35,133 nucleotides of DNA from an uncultured Collinsella sp. (GTDB lineage Bacteria > Actinomycetota > Coriobacteriia > Coriobacteriales > Coriobacteriaceae): the NCBI GenBank assembly GCA_900547855.1, contig URIK01000005.1, positions 1-35,133 of the forward strand. The letters are read 5' to 3'. This document shows positions 18,516-28,304 of this stretch, in pieces. Both the position numbers and the translations under genes were made by a program. The first letter of the stretch is position 1, and each line of letters opens with the position of its first letter. Under the pieces are notes generated by a model that saw nothing but the letters and a program-made list of their open reading frames with translations, had not been told where the DNA came from and made no database searches.

Positions 18516-19955
18516 TTAGTTCTCCTCGGTCTCAGCGGTCTCGGACTCAGCAAAGTTCCAGCCGGCAAGGCGGCCCTTCGCGGTGTCGATGTCCAGGTAG
18601 TTCTCCTCGCCGTCCATGAGTCGCGTAAAGGCGGTAAAGAGATAGTGGGCATCGGTGGGGCCAGGCGAGGCCTCGGGGTGGTACTGGACCGAGAAGCACG
18701 GTGCGTCGAGCAGCTGGATGCCCTCGGCGGTGCCGTCGTTGAGGTTCACATGTGTCAGGCGAATGCGACCAAAGCGCTCGTTCATCACGACCGGCGCGAT
18801 TCCGCGGCGCACCCAGACGCGCAGATCTCCATCGGCCGCATGCTCGGTCTCGCCGCCGGAAAGCTCGGGGACAAGCTTGCCCAAGCTGGGGAACAGCAGG
18901 CCAAAGCCATGGTTTTGCGCGGTGATCTCCACACGGCGGCTTACCAGGTTCATAACCGGCTGGTTGCCACCGCGGTGACCGAACTTAAGCTTTTCCATCT
19001 GGGCGCCGCAGGCCAGGCTGATCATCTGGTGACCAAGACAAATACCAAAGACCGGCACCTTGCCGATCAGCTGCTGCACCTGCTCGTAGGTCTCCACCAC
19101 GGCGTCGGGGTCGCCGGGGCCATTGGACAAAAAGACGCCGTCGGGATTCATGTCGAGCACCTGCTGGGCAGGCGTGTCCCACGGCACGACGGTAAGGTCG
19201 CAGCCGGCGCGGACCAGCCCCTCCAGAATGCCGCGCTTCACACCGCAGTCGTATGCGACCACTTTGTGACGGGCAGGAGCGGCAGCCGAAAGCGCAAAGC
19301 CATGCGTGGCAGGCAGATCGGCGGCCACAAACTCGTGAGGTACGGGGCAACTTACGGTCTTGACCAGGTTCTCGCCTACCAGCGTGGGCGCTGCGGCCAG
19401 ACGCTCGGCAAGCTCGTCGACGTCGAAGATCTCGGTCGAGATAATGCCCATCTTGGAACCATTGTCGCGCAGATGGCGCACCAGAGCGCGGGTGTCGACG
19501 CCCTCGATAGCGACGATGCCGTGGGCGCGCAGATACTCCGGCACGCTGACGGCCGAGCGCCAGTTAGAAGGCGTGGTGCACATGTCGCGAACGATCATGC
19601 CGCGCATAGCCGGAGCGCTCGCAGGGCGCACGGCGTCGCCGGGGAAGGCCGACTGGACGTCGGTCTCGTCGATACCGTAGTTGCCGATCTGCGGATAGGT
19701 CATGGTTACGATTTGGCCGGCATAACTCGGGTCGGTCATGACCTCAAAGTAGCCCTCGAGTGAGGTGTTGAAGCAGACTTCGCCGGTCGCGGTGCCCTCG
19801 GCGCCGCATGCACGTCCATAAAAAATGGTCCCATCCTCAAGATACAGGATGCAGGGACCGCAGGTGCCCTTGCTGGTTTTGGCCAGCATACGCTGGCAAA
19901 GCTCGCTGGGCGCGAAGGTGCGGGCGGCAGCGCCCGCGGTATGGTTGTTCGCCAT
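18516..19955 (-). CDS. carA: Carbamoyl phosphate synthase small (glutaminase) subunit
   Basis: Hydrolyses glutamine and passes ammonia to CarB. The class I amidotransferase triad is C306 (FGICLGHQM), H426 and E428 (SVQYHPEASPGP). The N-terminal CPSase domain has GYFEVMTDPSYAGQIVTMTYP and GNYGID. The protein is 479 residues, about 100 longer than E. coli CarA. There is an N-terminal extension of about 30 residues and an insertion of about 40 residues (355-395, LLFPSLGKLVPELSGGETEH onward) between QNHGF and THVNLNDGT. The start ATG 19955 follows AAGGAGAATT; the upstream frame is not supported. Confidence 0.97.
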   Translation of the reverse strand: MANNHTAGAAARTFAPSELCQRMLAKTSKGTCGPCILYLEDGTIFYGRACGAEGTATGEVCFNTSLEGYFEVMTDPSYAGQIVTMTYPQIGNYGIDETDVQSAFPGDAVRPASAPAMRGMIVRDMCTTPSNWRSAVSVPEYLRAHGIVAIEGVDTRALVRHLRDNGSKMGIISTEIFDVDELAERLAAAPTLVGENLVKTVSCPVPHEFVAADLPATHGFALSAAAPARHKVVAYDCGVKRGILEGLVRAGCDLTVVPWDTPAQQVLDMNPDGVFLSNGPGDPDAVVETYEQVQQLIGKVPVFGICLGHQMISLACGAQMEKLKFGHRGGNQPVMNLVSRRVEITAQNHGFGLLFPSLGKLVPELSGGETEHAADGDLRVWVRRGIAPVVMNERFGRIRLTHVNLNDGTAEGIQLLDAPCFSVQYHPEASPGPTDAHYLFTAFTRLMDGEENYLDIDTAKGRLAGWNFAESETAETEEN

Positions 19956-20013
19956 AATTCTCCTTCCCGGTCTCACAGGACCGGCTTAAAGGTGTGTAGT
20001 TAGGCCTCGCGGT

Positions 20014-20092
20014 ATTGTAACCGCAAGCATGCCTCATGGCGTTAATTTCATCGAAATGTTTACGAAATGATAATTATGACTTTCTATGCATA
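20014..20092 (-). promoter_or_regulatory. Candidate carA promoter and ARG-box-like site
   Basis: A -10-like TACAAT lies at 20019-20014 (minus strand), about 60 bases before carA. At 20075-20092 the sequence TATGACTTTCTATGCATA fits the ArgR operator pattern TGAAT-N4-ATKCA with one mismatch. The palindrome-like TAACCGC..GGCGTTA also lies between them (20018-20044). Assignment to ArgR is inference. Confidence 0.35.
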
Positions 20093-20114
20093 ATGATTTC
20101 TCTGGGACGGGGAT

Positions 20115-20155
20115 TAAAAAATCATCCCGCGGGGCTTGTGGCTCACGCGGGATGA
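20115..20155 (-). terminator. Terminator after the single-pass membrane protein gene
   Basis: TCATCCCGCG (minus strand from 20155) / CGCGGGATGA (to 20122), a 10-bp perfect stem, followed by six T at 20121-20116. Confidence 0.92.
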
Positions 20156-20162
20156 TGGCGTC

Positions 20163-21128
20163 TTACTTTTTCTTGTCCTGTTCCAGCAGTTCGGACGGTG
20201 TGCGATCGGGCTTGCCGCCGCGGAAAATCTCGCGGCCATGCAGACGATGCTCCAGGTCACGCTCGGTCTTTTCCTCGTCAATCTTGGTCTGGCTCACCAC
20301 CGGATCCTCAATCAACGACGACACCGAGTTCACCTGCTTCTGAATGCGCTCGGCGATGGTGTCATCCATACTCACGATGCGCATCTTCCAGTCGATACTC
20401 GTGGCGTTGGATGAGCTCTTGGTCCACACGAACGTCAAAATGGCGCTCTGGTGGCCCCGCGCGGGGAACATGCCAAAGAAGGAATCGTGCTGAATGTTGC
20501 TATCCTCGTCGATATAGGCGTGAACGTTATACACCACGCGGTCGATCTTATCGTTGAGCAGCGCGTTGGTCGCAAGCGCCGCGGCCTGAATCTGCCCGTT
20601 GGACAACAGCTCGAGCTCGTTGGCAGAAGACGTGTCCAACACCGTCACCTCGACCGTGCCCGTGCGTTCATCGGCTTCATCGACGGTAAAGTCGAGCGGG
20701 AACTGCGTAAAGCCGTTGCCCCACTCAAGGCCGCCCTTCAGCGCCGTCGAAACGGTATCAACCGAAACGCTCTCGGACAGGTTGGCGGTATTCAGACGGC
20801 GCATCACGCCGTAGCCGATCTGCATGCCCACGATCAGCACCAAAATACCGATGACCACGGCCATCGCGGTCTTCGTAATGGTATGGCTCACCTGCGAGCC
20901 CGAAGGATCGTCCTCGGACAGCGGGTCGATATGTTTTGCCTGGCTCGCGCGGTCCTCGCTGCGCAGCTGCGCTAGCGCCGCTTTATCACCGCGCTTGGCC
21001 GCAGCCTCCTTCTCACGCATGCGCTCGGTACGCTTTTTGGCGAGCGTGGGATCCAAGACACCGGATGCATCGATTTCGGAGAATAACTCCGTCACTTCTT
21101 CCGGAGTCAAAGGGTTCTTGTCAGCCAT
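20163..21128 (-). CDS. Hypothetical single-pass membrane protein
   Basis: A 321-residue protein not assigned to a family. Residues 1-86 are charged and cytoplasmic (TPEEVTELFSEIDASGVLDP, then a basic KKRTERMREKEAAAKRGDK). One transmembrane helix spans about 87-107 (MAVVIGILVLIVGMQIGYGV). The outer part (108-290) looks like a folded domain with alternating strands (TGTVEVTVLDTSS, DRVVYNVHAYIDEDSNIQHD, HQSAILTFVWTKSSSNATS). A polar tail ends in DKKK. The start has CAGGAAG upstream. It follows the ABC exporter gene by 19 bases and shares its terminator, so the two products may act together. Confidence 0.85.
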   Translation of the reverse strand: MADKNPLTPEEVTELFSEIDASGVLDPTLAKKRTERMREKEAAAKRGDKAALAQLRSEDRASQAKHIDPLSEDDPSGSQVSHTITKTAMAVVIGILVLIVGMQIGYGVMRRLNTANLSESVSVDTVSTALKGGLEWGNGFTQFPLDFTVDEADERTGTVEVTVLDTSSANELELLSNGQIQAAALATNALLNDKIDRVVYNVHAYIDEDSNIQHDSFFGMFPARGHQSAILTFVWTKSSSNATSIDWKMRIVSMDDTIAERIQKQVNSVSSLIEDPVVSQTKIDEEKTERDLEHRLHGREIFRGGKPDRTPSELLEQDKKK

Positions 21129-21147
21129 AAACTTCCTGTCATATCAA

Positions 21148-22920
21148 TCAGTCGAGCTCGTGCGCACGCGCACCTTCGAACTGCATTCGATAGTAACGGG
21201 CATAGGTGCCGCCACGGGCGAGAAGCTCCTCGTGCGTGCCACGCTCCACAACGCGACCATGCTCAACGGTCGCAATCTCATCGGCGTGCTTAATGGTCGA
21301 GAGACGATGGGCGATGATGATCGTGGTGCGGCCGCGTGCCAGCTCTTCGAGCGACTCCTGCACCGCCTCCTCGCTCTCGTTATCCAAAGCACTCGTCGCC
21401 TCATCCAAAATAAGGATCTTGGGGTTCTTGAGAAACACACGCGCGATGGCAACGCGCTGCTTCTGTCCGCCCGAAAGACGGCTGCCGCGCTCGCCCACCA
21501 CGGTGTCGTAGCCCTGCGGAAGCGACTCGATAAAGGCATCGATGTTGGCGCGACGGGCGGCCTCGGCGATCTCTTCTGCCGTAGCGCCCGGCTTGCCGTA
21601 GGCGATGTTCTCGCCAATCGTACCGTCAAATAGATAGACATCCTGCTGCACCAGGCCGATGGCGCGGCGCAGGCTCTGCTGCGTCACATCGCGCACGTCC
21701 TGACCGTCGATGCTAATGGATCCGGTAGCCACGTCATAAAAGCGCGGCAGCAGCGAACAGGTCGTGGACTTGCCGCCGCCCGAAGGTCCAACCAGCGCGA
21801 TGGTCTGGCCGGGCTTGATGGACAGATTCATATGGTCGATAACAGGGCGTCCGTCGGCGCCGCCCTCGCCCAACTCAACATCCTCGTAGCTAAAGCACAC
21901 GTCGTGATACTCCACGGCGCCGGCGGTCACCCGCAGATCCGTGGCGCCCGGCTTGTCCTGGATATCCGGGGCAGTCGAGAGTACCTCGTCCATACGCTTA
22001 AAGCCGGCGATGGCCTTCTGATACGTTTCGGCCGAATTGACGAGCGTCTCGAGCGGCGTGCAGAACAGCGAAATATAGAGTGCAAAGGTCGCCATATCGA
22101 CCGCCTGCAGCTGTCCCTGGGCGACCAGCCAGCCGCCCAGCAGCACCACGATCACATAGAGCACACCCGAGAGCAGGCCATACGTCGCGGTATAGACGCC
22201 CATGGCGTGATACATGTTCTCCTTGGACGAAAGATAGCGATTGTTGGAGGCGCGGAACTTGAAGCGTTCGGTCTCCTCATTGGCAAAGCTCTTGACCACG
22301 CGCATGCCCGCCAGCGAATCCTGCAGCTGCGCATTGATGCCGCTGATCTTTTTGCGGTTGTCGCTAAAAACCTCGCGCATGCGCATGTTCTGCCAAAACA
22401 TGACGACCGCAAACGCCGCCGTCACCACGGCCATGGCGAGCGCGAGCACCGGGGCGATGGTAAAGAGGATCACAAACGAGCCGATAATCTCGATGCCGCA
22501 GATGATGATCCACTCGGGCACGTGGTGCGCCGCCTCGCAGATATCGAACAGGTCGTTGACCACGCGGCTCATCATGTCGCCCGAGCTGTTGCGGTCGAAG
22601 TACGCAAAGCTAAAGCGCTCGTACTGGTCAAACAGGTCCTCGCGCATCTTGGACTCCATGCGCGCACCCATCACGTGACCCCAGTAGCTCACAAAGTAGC
22701 GGCAGGCGCAGCGAACGGCATACATCAGCACCAGCCCCACCGCGATCATACCGAGCGCCTGCATAATGGCAGCCTGGCCCTGGGTAAACAGTCCACCGGT
22801 CAAATTGCGCAGGATAATGGGGAACGCCAGGTCAATGGCGGCAAGCACCAGAGCACAAACAGTATCAGCAACAAAAAGCCCCATCTGGGGCTTGTAATAC
22901 GAAAGAAACCTCTTAAACAT
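21148..22920 (-). CDS. ABC transporter, fused permease and ATPase (exporter type)
   Basis: A 590-residue half-transporter of the MsbA/multidrug exporter type. The first 310 residues hold six membrane helices (from LFVADTVCALVLAAIDLAFP onward). The ATPase domain has Walker A GPSGGGKST, Q-loop GLVQQDVYLF, signature RLSGGQKQR, Walker B ILILDEATSALD and switch IIIAHRLSTI. It functions as a homodimer or with a partner; the substrate is unknown. The start at 22920 (MFKRFLSYYKP) follows CGAGGACTGC; the longer frame to 23187 runs into a palindrome. A weak CTGACG-N18-TATGTT promoter is possible upstream. Confidence 0.94.
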   Translation of the reverse strand: MFKRFLSYYKPQMGLFVADTVCALVLAAIDLAFPIILRNLTGGLFTQGQAAIMQALGMIAVGLVLMYAVRCACRYFVSYWGHVMGARMESKMREDLFDQYERFSFAYFDRNSSGDMMSRVVNDLFDICEAAHHVPEWIIICGIEIIGSFVILFTIAPVLALAMAVVTAAFAVVMFWQNMRMREVFSDNRKKISGINAQLQDSLAGMRVVKSFANEETERFKFRASNNRYLSSKENMYHAMGVYTATYGLLSGVLYVIVVLLGGWLVAQGQLQAVDMATFALYISLFCTPLETLVNSAETYQKAIAGFKRMDEVLSTAPDIQDKPGATDLRVTAGAVEYHDVCFSYEDVELGEGGADGRPVIDHMNLSIKPGQTIALVGPSGGGKSTTCSLLPRFYDVATGSISIDGQDVRDVTQQSLRRAIGLVQQDVYLFDGTIGENIAYGKPGATAEEIAEAARRANIDAFIESLPQGYDTVVGERGSRLSGGQKQRVAIARVFLKNPKILILDEATSALDNESEEAVQESLEELARGRTTIIIAHRLSTIKHADEIATVEHGRVVERGTHEELLARGGTYARYYRMQFEGARAHELD

Positions 22921-23027
22921 GCAGTCCTCGAAGAGAAATAAATAGCGTGATAAATCCGGTTGAGCCGGTCGGGCTGAAAACAAAGCGTCCCAACAAACAT
23001 AACGCCGATGTTCTAGCAACGTCAGCG

Positions 23028-23126
23028 AAAACGTCCCTAAGCGAGCAAGGTGCCTTGAAAGAGGAGCGACGCGTACTTCGGTACGCGAGCGACGATTGAA
23101 AGGCAGATTGCCGCTTAGGGGCGTTT
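23028..23126. repeat. ~100-bp palindromic element with UUCG-capped inner stem
   Basis: AAACG.CCCTAAGCG (23028-23043) pairs with CGCTTAGGG.CGTTT (23112-23126). Inside, TGCCTT (23051-23056) pairs with AAGGCA (23099-23104). At the apex CGCGTAC-TTCG-GTACGCG (23070-23087) forms a stem closed by a C(UUCG)G tetraloop. GAGCGAC occurs twice. It lies between the exporter and NUDIX genes. Confidence 0.8.
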
Positions 23127-23139
23127 GCAGCGTCGACTC

Positions 23140-23167
23140 GTTACGCGGTTTGGTAAAACCGCGTAAC
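23140..23167 (-). terminator. Hairpin directly after the NUDIX gene
   Basis: GTTACGCGGTTT (23140-23151) / AAACCGCGTAAC (23156-23167), a 12-bp perfect stem with a GGTA loop abutting the stop codon. It lacks a T run on either strand, so it may be a 3' processing stop rather than an intrinsic terminator. Confidence 0.55.
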
Positions 23168-23863
23168 CTAGAGCTCCGTGCCCCCAAGGCGGTGCGCGAT
23201 GCTGTCGCAGGCCAAGGCGCCTACGACGGTCTTGGCGTCTTCGATCTTGCCGTCGAGCACGGCGTCAATCAGCTCGTGCAGCGGCACCAGGTCCACGTTG
23301 ACAAACTCGTCATCATCGGGGTTGGGCGCATCAAACTCGAGCTTGGTAGCCAAGTAGATGTGGATGATCTCATCGCAAAAACCGCAGGACGTGACAATCG
23401 ACGTCAAAAAGCGAATGCGACCGGCCCTAAAGCCCGTCTCCTCATGCAGTTCGCGCTTGGCGCAATCGAGCGGGTCCTCGCCTGGATCGAGCTTGCCGGC
23501 GGGAATCTCGACCGTCACGCGGTCGATGGCGGTGCGGTACTGACGCACCAGTACGATCTTGCCGCTCTCGGTAAGCGCCACAACGGCCGCCGCGCCCGGA
23601 TGGCGAACGATATCGCGGGCGCTGCGGTGACCGTTGGGCAGCTCAACTTCAAGACGGTGGACGTCAAGGATCTTGCCCTTCCAGGCGCACTCCTCCGAAA
23701 GAATCTTCTCGTGCAGCTCGGCATCGTGCGGGTCGTCGTCGCCCAGCACCAGCGCCGGCTCGTCAGCGACCTCGCCACCAGGCTCGCCCTCGGCGTGCCC
23801 ATACATGCGGCTGTCCTCTTCGACGATCTGCGCGTCCACGAGCTCTTCGTTCTTCTCGTCCAT
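23168..23863 (-). CDS. NUDIX hydrolase, ADP-ribose pyrophosphatase-like
   Basis: A 231-residue hydrolase with an intact Nudix box, GKLDPGEDPLDCAKRELHEE followed by TGF, the divalent-metal site. The fold context (KILDVHRLEVELPNGH, VLVRQYRTAIDRVTVEIPAG, IHIYLATKLEFD) is that of ADP-ribose pyrophosphatases. About 55 acidic residues precede the domain, longer than in typical members. ATG 23863 is preferred; ATG 23872 lies one base from the AGAGG ribosome-binding sequence. It follows purD by 21 bases and probably belongs to that transcript. It may clear ADP-ribose or related nucleotides. Confidence 0.9.
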   Translation of the reverse strand: MDEKNEELVDAQIVEEDSRMYGHAEGEPGGEVADEPALVLGDDDPHDAELHEKILSEECAWKGKILDVHRLEVELPNGHRSARDIVRHPGAAAVVALTESGKIVLVRQYRTAIDRVTVEIPAGKLDPGEDPLDCAKRELHEETGFRAGRIRFLTSIVTSCGFCDEIIHIYLATKLEFDAPNPDDDEFVNVDLVPLHELIDAVLDGKIEDAKTVVGALACDSIAHRLGGTEL

Positions 23864-23884
23864 CCGTCTCATTCCTCTCGGATT

Positions 23885-25189
23885 TTAGGCATCCCAGGCG
23901 TCGCGGCCGCGCAGCGCGCGCAGGCCGATGTCGTGACGCAGGGTCTTGCCCTCAAAATCAATCTTCTCGCAGGCCTCGTAGGCAAGGTTGCGGGCGTTCT
24001 CAAACGTATCGCCCAGCGCGGTCACGGCAAGCACACGGCCGCCGTTGGTCACGAGCCGGCCGTCCACCACGGCGGTGCCGGCATGGTACACGGTCACGTT
24101 CTCCATGGCCTCGGCGTCGGCGATGCCGGTGATGACTTTGCCCTTCTCGTAGCTGCCGGGATAGCCCGCGCTCGTCAGAACAACAGCCACGGCCCACTCG
24201 TCACGCCAGTCGAGCTCAATCTGATCAAGCTCGCAGTTGGCGCAGGCGAGCATAACCTCGACCAGGTCGTTCTTGAGGCGCGGCAGCACGACCTGCGTCT
24301 CGGGGTCGCCAAAGCGGGCGTTGAACTCCAGCACCTTGGGGCCGGCGGGGGTGAGCATAAAGCCGCCATACAGGCAGCCGCGGTAGTCGATGCCCTCGGC
24401 AGCGAGCTCGGCCACGGTCTGCTCCATGACCGCCACCATCGTGGCGTGCTCCTCGTCAGTCACGATGGGCACCGGGCTGTAAACGCCCATGCCACCGGTG
24501 TTGGGACCCTTGTCGCCCTCGAGCGCACGCTTGTGGTCCTGCGAAGTGGCCATGGGGCGCACGGTCTTGCCGTCGGTAAAGGCCAGCAGCGAGCACTCAG
24601 GACCAACGAGCATCTCCTCGATGACCACGGTATTGCCGGCATCGCCAAAGGTGCCGCCAAAACACTCGCGCACGGCCTCTTCGGCCTGCTCGAGCTCAGT
24701 CGCCACGATAACGCCCTTGCCTGCGGCCAGGCCGTCAGCCTTGACGACCAGCGGAGCGCCCTGCTCACGCACATAGGCAAGAGCCGAAGCCTCGTCGGTA
24801 AACGAGCCGTAGGCTGCCGTCGGGATACCGGCACGCTCCATGAGCTGCTTGGAGAACAGCTTGGAGCCCTCCATCTGGGCGCCCTCGGCACCCGGGCCAA
24901 AGCAGGGAATACCCGCCGCGCGCACGGCGTCGGCCACGCCCGCCACGAGCGGAGCCTCGGGGCCAATCACCACGAGTCCGCATCCGTGGCTCTGCGCAAA
25001 CGCCGCCACGGCCGCAGGATCGCAGTCGTCGAGAACAACGTTCTCGCCGCAGCTCGCAGTGCCGCCGTTACCCGGCGCAATGTAGAGCTTGCCGGCGCGC
25101 GGTGATGCTGCGAGCTTAGCTGCCAAAGCATGCTCGCGGCCGCCGCTGCCCAACAACAGGATGTCGATGGTTTGAGTGTCCGCCTTCAA
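23885..25189 (-). CDS. purD: Phosphoribosylamine-glycine ligase (GAR synthetase)
   Basis: Joins glycine to phosphoribosylamine using ATP. The N-domain begins DILLLGSGGREHALAAKLA; ATP-grasp motifs include PLVVKADGLAAGKGV, EEMLVGPECSLLAFTDG, DHKRALEGDKGPNTGGMG and EFNARFGDPETQ. The start is a TTG at 25189 (TTG AAG GCG GAC): GAGGAGG lies five bases upstream, no ATG lies between it and the conserved N-terminus, and the longer frame to 25357 overlaps purA. The product is 434 residues, normal for the family. It follows purA and precedes the NUDIX gene. Confidence 0.97.
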   Translation of the reverse strand: MKADTQTIDILLLGSGGREHALAAKLAASPRAGKLYIAPGNGGTASCGENVVLDDCDPAAVAAFAQSHGCGLVVIGPEAPLVAGVADAVRAAGIPCFGPGAEGAQMEGSKLFSKQLMERAGIPTAAYGSFTDEASALAYVREQGAPLVVKADGLAAGKGVIVATELEQAEEAVRECFGGTFGDAGNTVVIEEMLVGPECSLLAFTDGKTVRPMATSQDHKRALEGDKGPNTGGMGVYSPVPIVTDEEHATMVAVMEQTVAELAAEGIDYRGCLYGGFMLTPAGPKVLEFNARFGDPETQVVLPRLKNDLVEVMLACANCELDQIELDWRDEWAVAVVLTSAGYPGSYEKGKVITGIADAEAMENVTVYHAGTAVVDGRLVTNGGRVLAVTALGDTFENARNLAYEACEKIDFEGKTLRHDIGLRALRGRDAWDA

Positions 25190-25229
25190 GGGTGCCTCCT
25201 CTATGGATGAACGGCCCGCTCCGCGCGAG

Positions 25230-25285
25230 CCCTTTGCAAGCAAATATACCCCTCGGCCGCCCGTCCGGGCTGCAAAGGGGTATAT
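25230..25285 (-). promoter_or_regulatory. Mutually exclusive hairpins between purA and purD
   Basis: In transcript order ATATACCCC (25285-25277) can pair with GGGGTATAT (25252-25244). The overlapping CCCTTTGCA (25279-25271) can instead pair with TGCAAAGGG (25238-25230). A GCCC/GGGC mini-hairpin sits inside. The first structure resembles a terminator without a strong U run. Alternative pairing suggests attenuation or 3' end control of purA. Confidence 0.45.
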
Positions 25286-25307
25286 CGCAATAACCAAATA
25301 GTCCCGA

Positions 25308-26594
<1,287 letters not shown>

Positions 26595-26660
26595 GTTTAC
26601 TCCTTACATTCATGGACTGTCTACGCGCCACGCCGGCACGCAGAAGCACAAAACATTCCC

Positions 26661-26689
26661 AGTATACCCGTGCAACGGGTGCCTGTCCT
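26661..26689 (-). promoter_or_regulatory. Candidate purA promoter
   Basis: -35 AGGACA (26689-26684), 17-base spacer, -10 TATACT (26666-26661). The -35 overlaps the dnaB stop codon and lies in a GGACAGGCACC string that matches the dispersed GGGGACAGGCACC repeat. Confidence 0.5.
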
Positions 26690-28079
26690 ACTCCTCGGCA
26701 TGTGCCCCATCAAGCTCATAGAACTTGGTGGATGCCGGCAGGAACATCAGGTCGACGTCGCCGATCGGGCCCGAACGGTTCTTGGCCACGACGATACGCG
26801 TAACGCCCTCGTCGGGTCGATCGTCGCGCGAGGCTTCGGCCTCGTCGGCGGAGCGGTCCAAGAACATAACGATATCGGCGTCCTGCTCGATAGAGCCCGA
26901 TTCACGAAGGTCGGAAAGCTGTGGGCGCTTGCCGGTACGGGATTCGACCTGACGCGAGAGCTGCGACAGCGCGATGAGCGGGATCTTGAGCTCCTTGGCC
27001 ATGATCTTCAGACCACGCGACATCTCCGAAACCTCGACGGTACGGCTCTCGGAGCGGCGTCCCGGCGGAGGACTCACCAGCTGCAGGTAGTCCAGGATGA
27101 TGATTGCCTTCTCCTTGTTATGGAGCATACGGCGGCTCTTGGCGCGAATCTCGGTCACTGTGGTGCCGGGCGTATCGTCAATCAGAATATCGAGCTTGGA
27201 CAAGGTCTGCGTAGCCTCGTTGATATTGGCCCACTGTTCGGGGCTAATGCGGCCCATGCGGAAGTCACTGATCGAGATCATGGCGTAGGCGCAAATCAGA
27301 CGCTGGGCAATTTCTTTGCCCGACATCTCCAGCGAGAAGAAGCCGACGGTATAACCAGCAGCGGCAGCGTTAAGTGCCAGGTTCAGAGCGAACGACGTCT
27401 TACCTACAGCAGGACGGGCGCCGATGATGATAAGCTGGCCCTCGCGGAAGCCCATGAGCATACGGTCGAGTGACGGAAAGCCCGTGGGCACGCCCGCAGC
27501 CTGGCCACCGGCCTGGCACACTTCCTCGGCCTCGTTATAGGCCTCGACCATAAACTCGGTCAGCGTCTTGTAGCTCGACTTGACCTCGCGCGCCGTAACC
27601 TTGAGCAGCTTGCTCTCGGCTAGCTCCACGACCTCTTTGGTGTCGGTGGGGGCGTTATATGCCAGCGCGTTGATCTCGTTGGTGGCGCCGATCAGCTCAC
27701 GCAGCATCGAATCGCGGCGAACGATGGCGGCATGGTGCTGCCAGTTGACGAGCGACAGGGTCTGACCCATCAACTCCAAAATGTACGCTTCGCCGCCCAC
27801 GGCATCGAGCTTGTTGATGCTTCGCAGGTAATCGATTAGCGAGATGGAGTCGATGGGGATGCGGCTGTTGTACATATCGACCATCGCGGTATAGATGGTC
27901 TTATGAATGGGCCGGTAGAAGTCATCGGGCTGCAGCTCGACCTGGGCCTCTTCGACCACCTCGGGCGATAGCAGCATAGCGGCCAGTACATTGGCCTCTG
28001 CATCTTGGTTTTGGGGAAGACCCAACTTTGAGCCGCGGTCCTCGACCGTCAGCCCGGTCTCCCTATCGTCATATGCCAT
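26688..28079 (-). CDS. dnaB: Replicative DNA helicase
   Basis: A 463-residue hexameric helicase that unwinds DNA at the replication fork. The N-terminal domain begins LPQNQDAEANVLAAMLLSPE. The RecA-like C-terminal domain has Walker A GARPAVGKTS (220-229), FSLEMSGKEI, Walker B IIILDYLQLV and ALSQLSRQVESR with the arginine finger region. No intein is present. The start ATG 28079 (MAYDD) has GAGGA upstream; an upstream ATG extends only four residues. It follows rplI at a distance of 225 bases with a strong terminator between them, so it probably has its own promoter. Confidence 0.98.
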   Translation of the reverse strand: MAYDDRETGLTVEDRGSKLGLPQNQDAEANVLAAMLLSPEVVEEAQVELQPDDFYRPIHKTIYTAMVDMYNSRIPIDSISLIDYLRSINKLDAVGGEAYILELMGQTLSLVNWQHHAAIVRRDSMLRELIGATNEINALAYNAPTDTKEVVELAESKLLKVTAREVKSSYKTLTEFMVEAYNEAEEVCQAGGQAAGVPTGFPSLDRMLMGFREGQLIIIGARPAVGKTSFALNLALNAAAAGYTVGFFSLEMSGKEIAQRLICAYAMISISDFRMGRISPEQWANINEATQTLSKLDILIDDTPGTTVTEIRAKSRRMLHNKEKAIIILDYLQLVSPPPGRRSESRTVEVSEMSRGLKIMAKELKIPLIALSQLSRQVESRTGKRPQLSDLRESGSIEQDADIVMFLDRSADEAEASRDDRPDEGVTRIVVAKNRSGPIGDVDLMFLPASTKFYELDGAHAEE

Positions 28080-28180
28080 GAGCATCCTCATTCATATCGC
28101 TTGCGAGCATCCATAGTATCAGCCACGGTCCCAAAACGCGCCGCGCGCCGCCAATCATCACCGAACTAAACGGATAAACG

Positions 28181-28196
28181 GTCCTGTATATAGGAC
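28181..28196. promoter_or_regulatory. 16-bp near-perfect palindrome upstream of dnaB
   Basis: GTCCTGTATATAGGAC is palindromic except for one pair. It lies about 100 bases upstream of the dnaB start and 35 bases from the rplI terminator. Operator function is a guess. Confidence 0.3.
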
Positions 28197-28230
28197 TTTG
28201 ACGCAACGTTCACCATGACACTCACTCAGC

Positions 28231-28272
28231 GCAAAAAAACAAAAGGGCGCCCTGGTTTCCCAGAGCGCCCTT
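28231..28272 (-). terminator. Terminator of the rpsF-ssb-rpsR-rplI operon
   Basis: AAGGGCGC (minus strand from 28272) / GCGCCCTT (to 28243) with inner CTGG/CCAG pairing, followed by TTGTTTTTTT. Confidence 0.92.
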
Positions 28273-28304
28273 CTTAGAACAAGATTGTTGCGTTGCAGCA
28301 AATG

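Noticed and set aside
23096..25105. 669-codon plus-strand open frame opposite NUDIX and purD
   Set aside because: Shadow of two intact genes and of the palindrome at 23028-23126; no recognisable motifs.
28107..28140. dnaB promoter with -10 TACTAT
   Set aside because: No acceptable -35 at 16-18 bases upstream; not listed as a feature.
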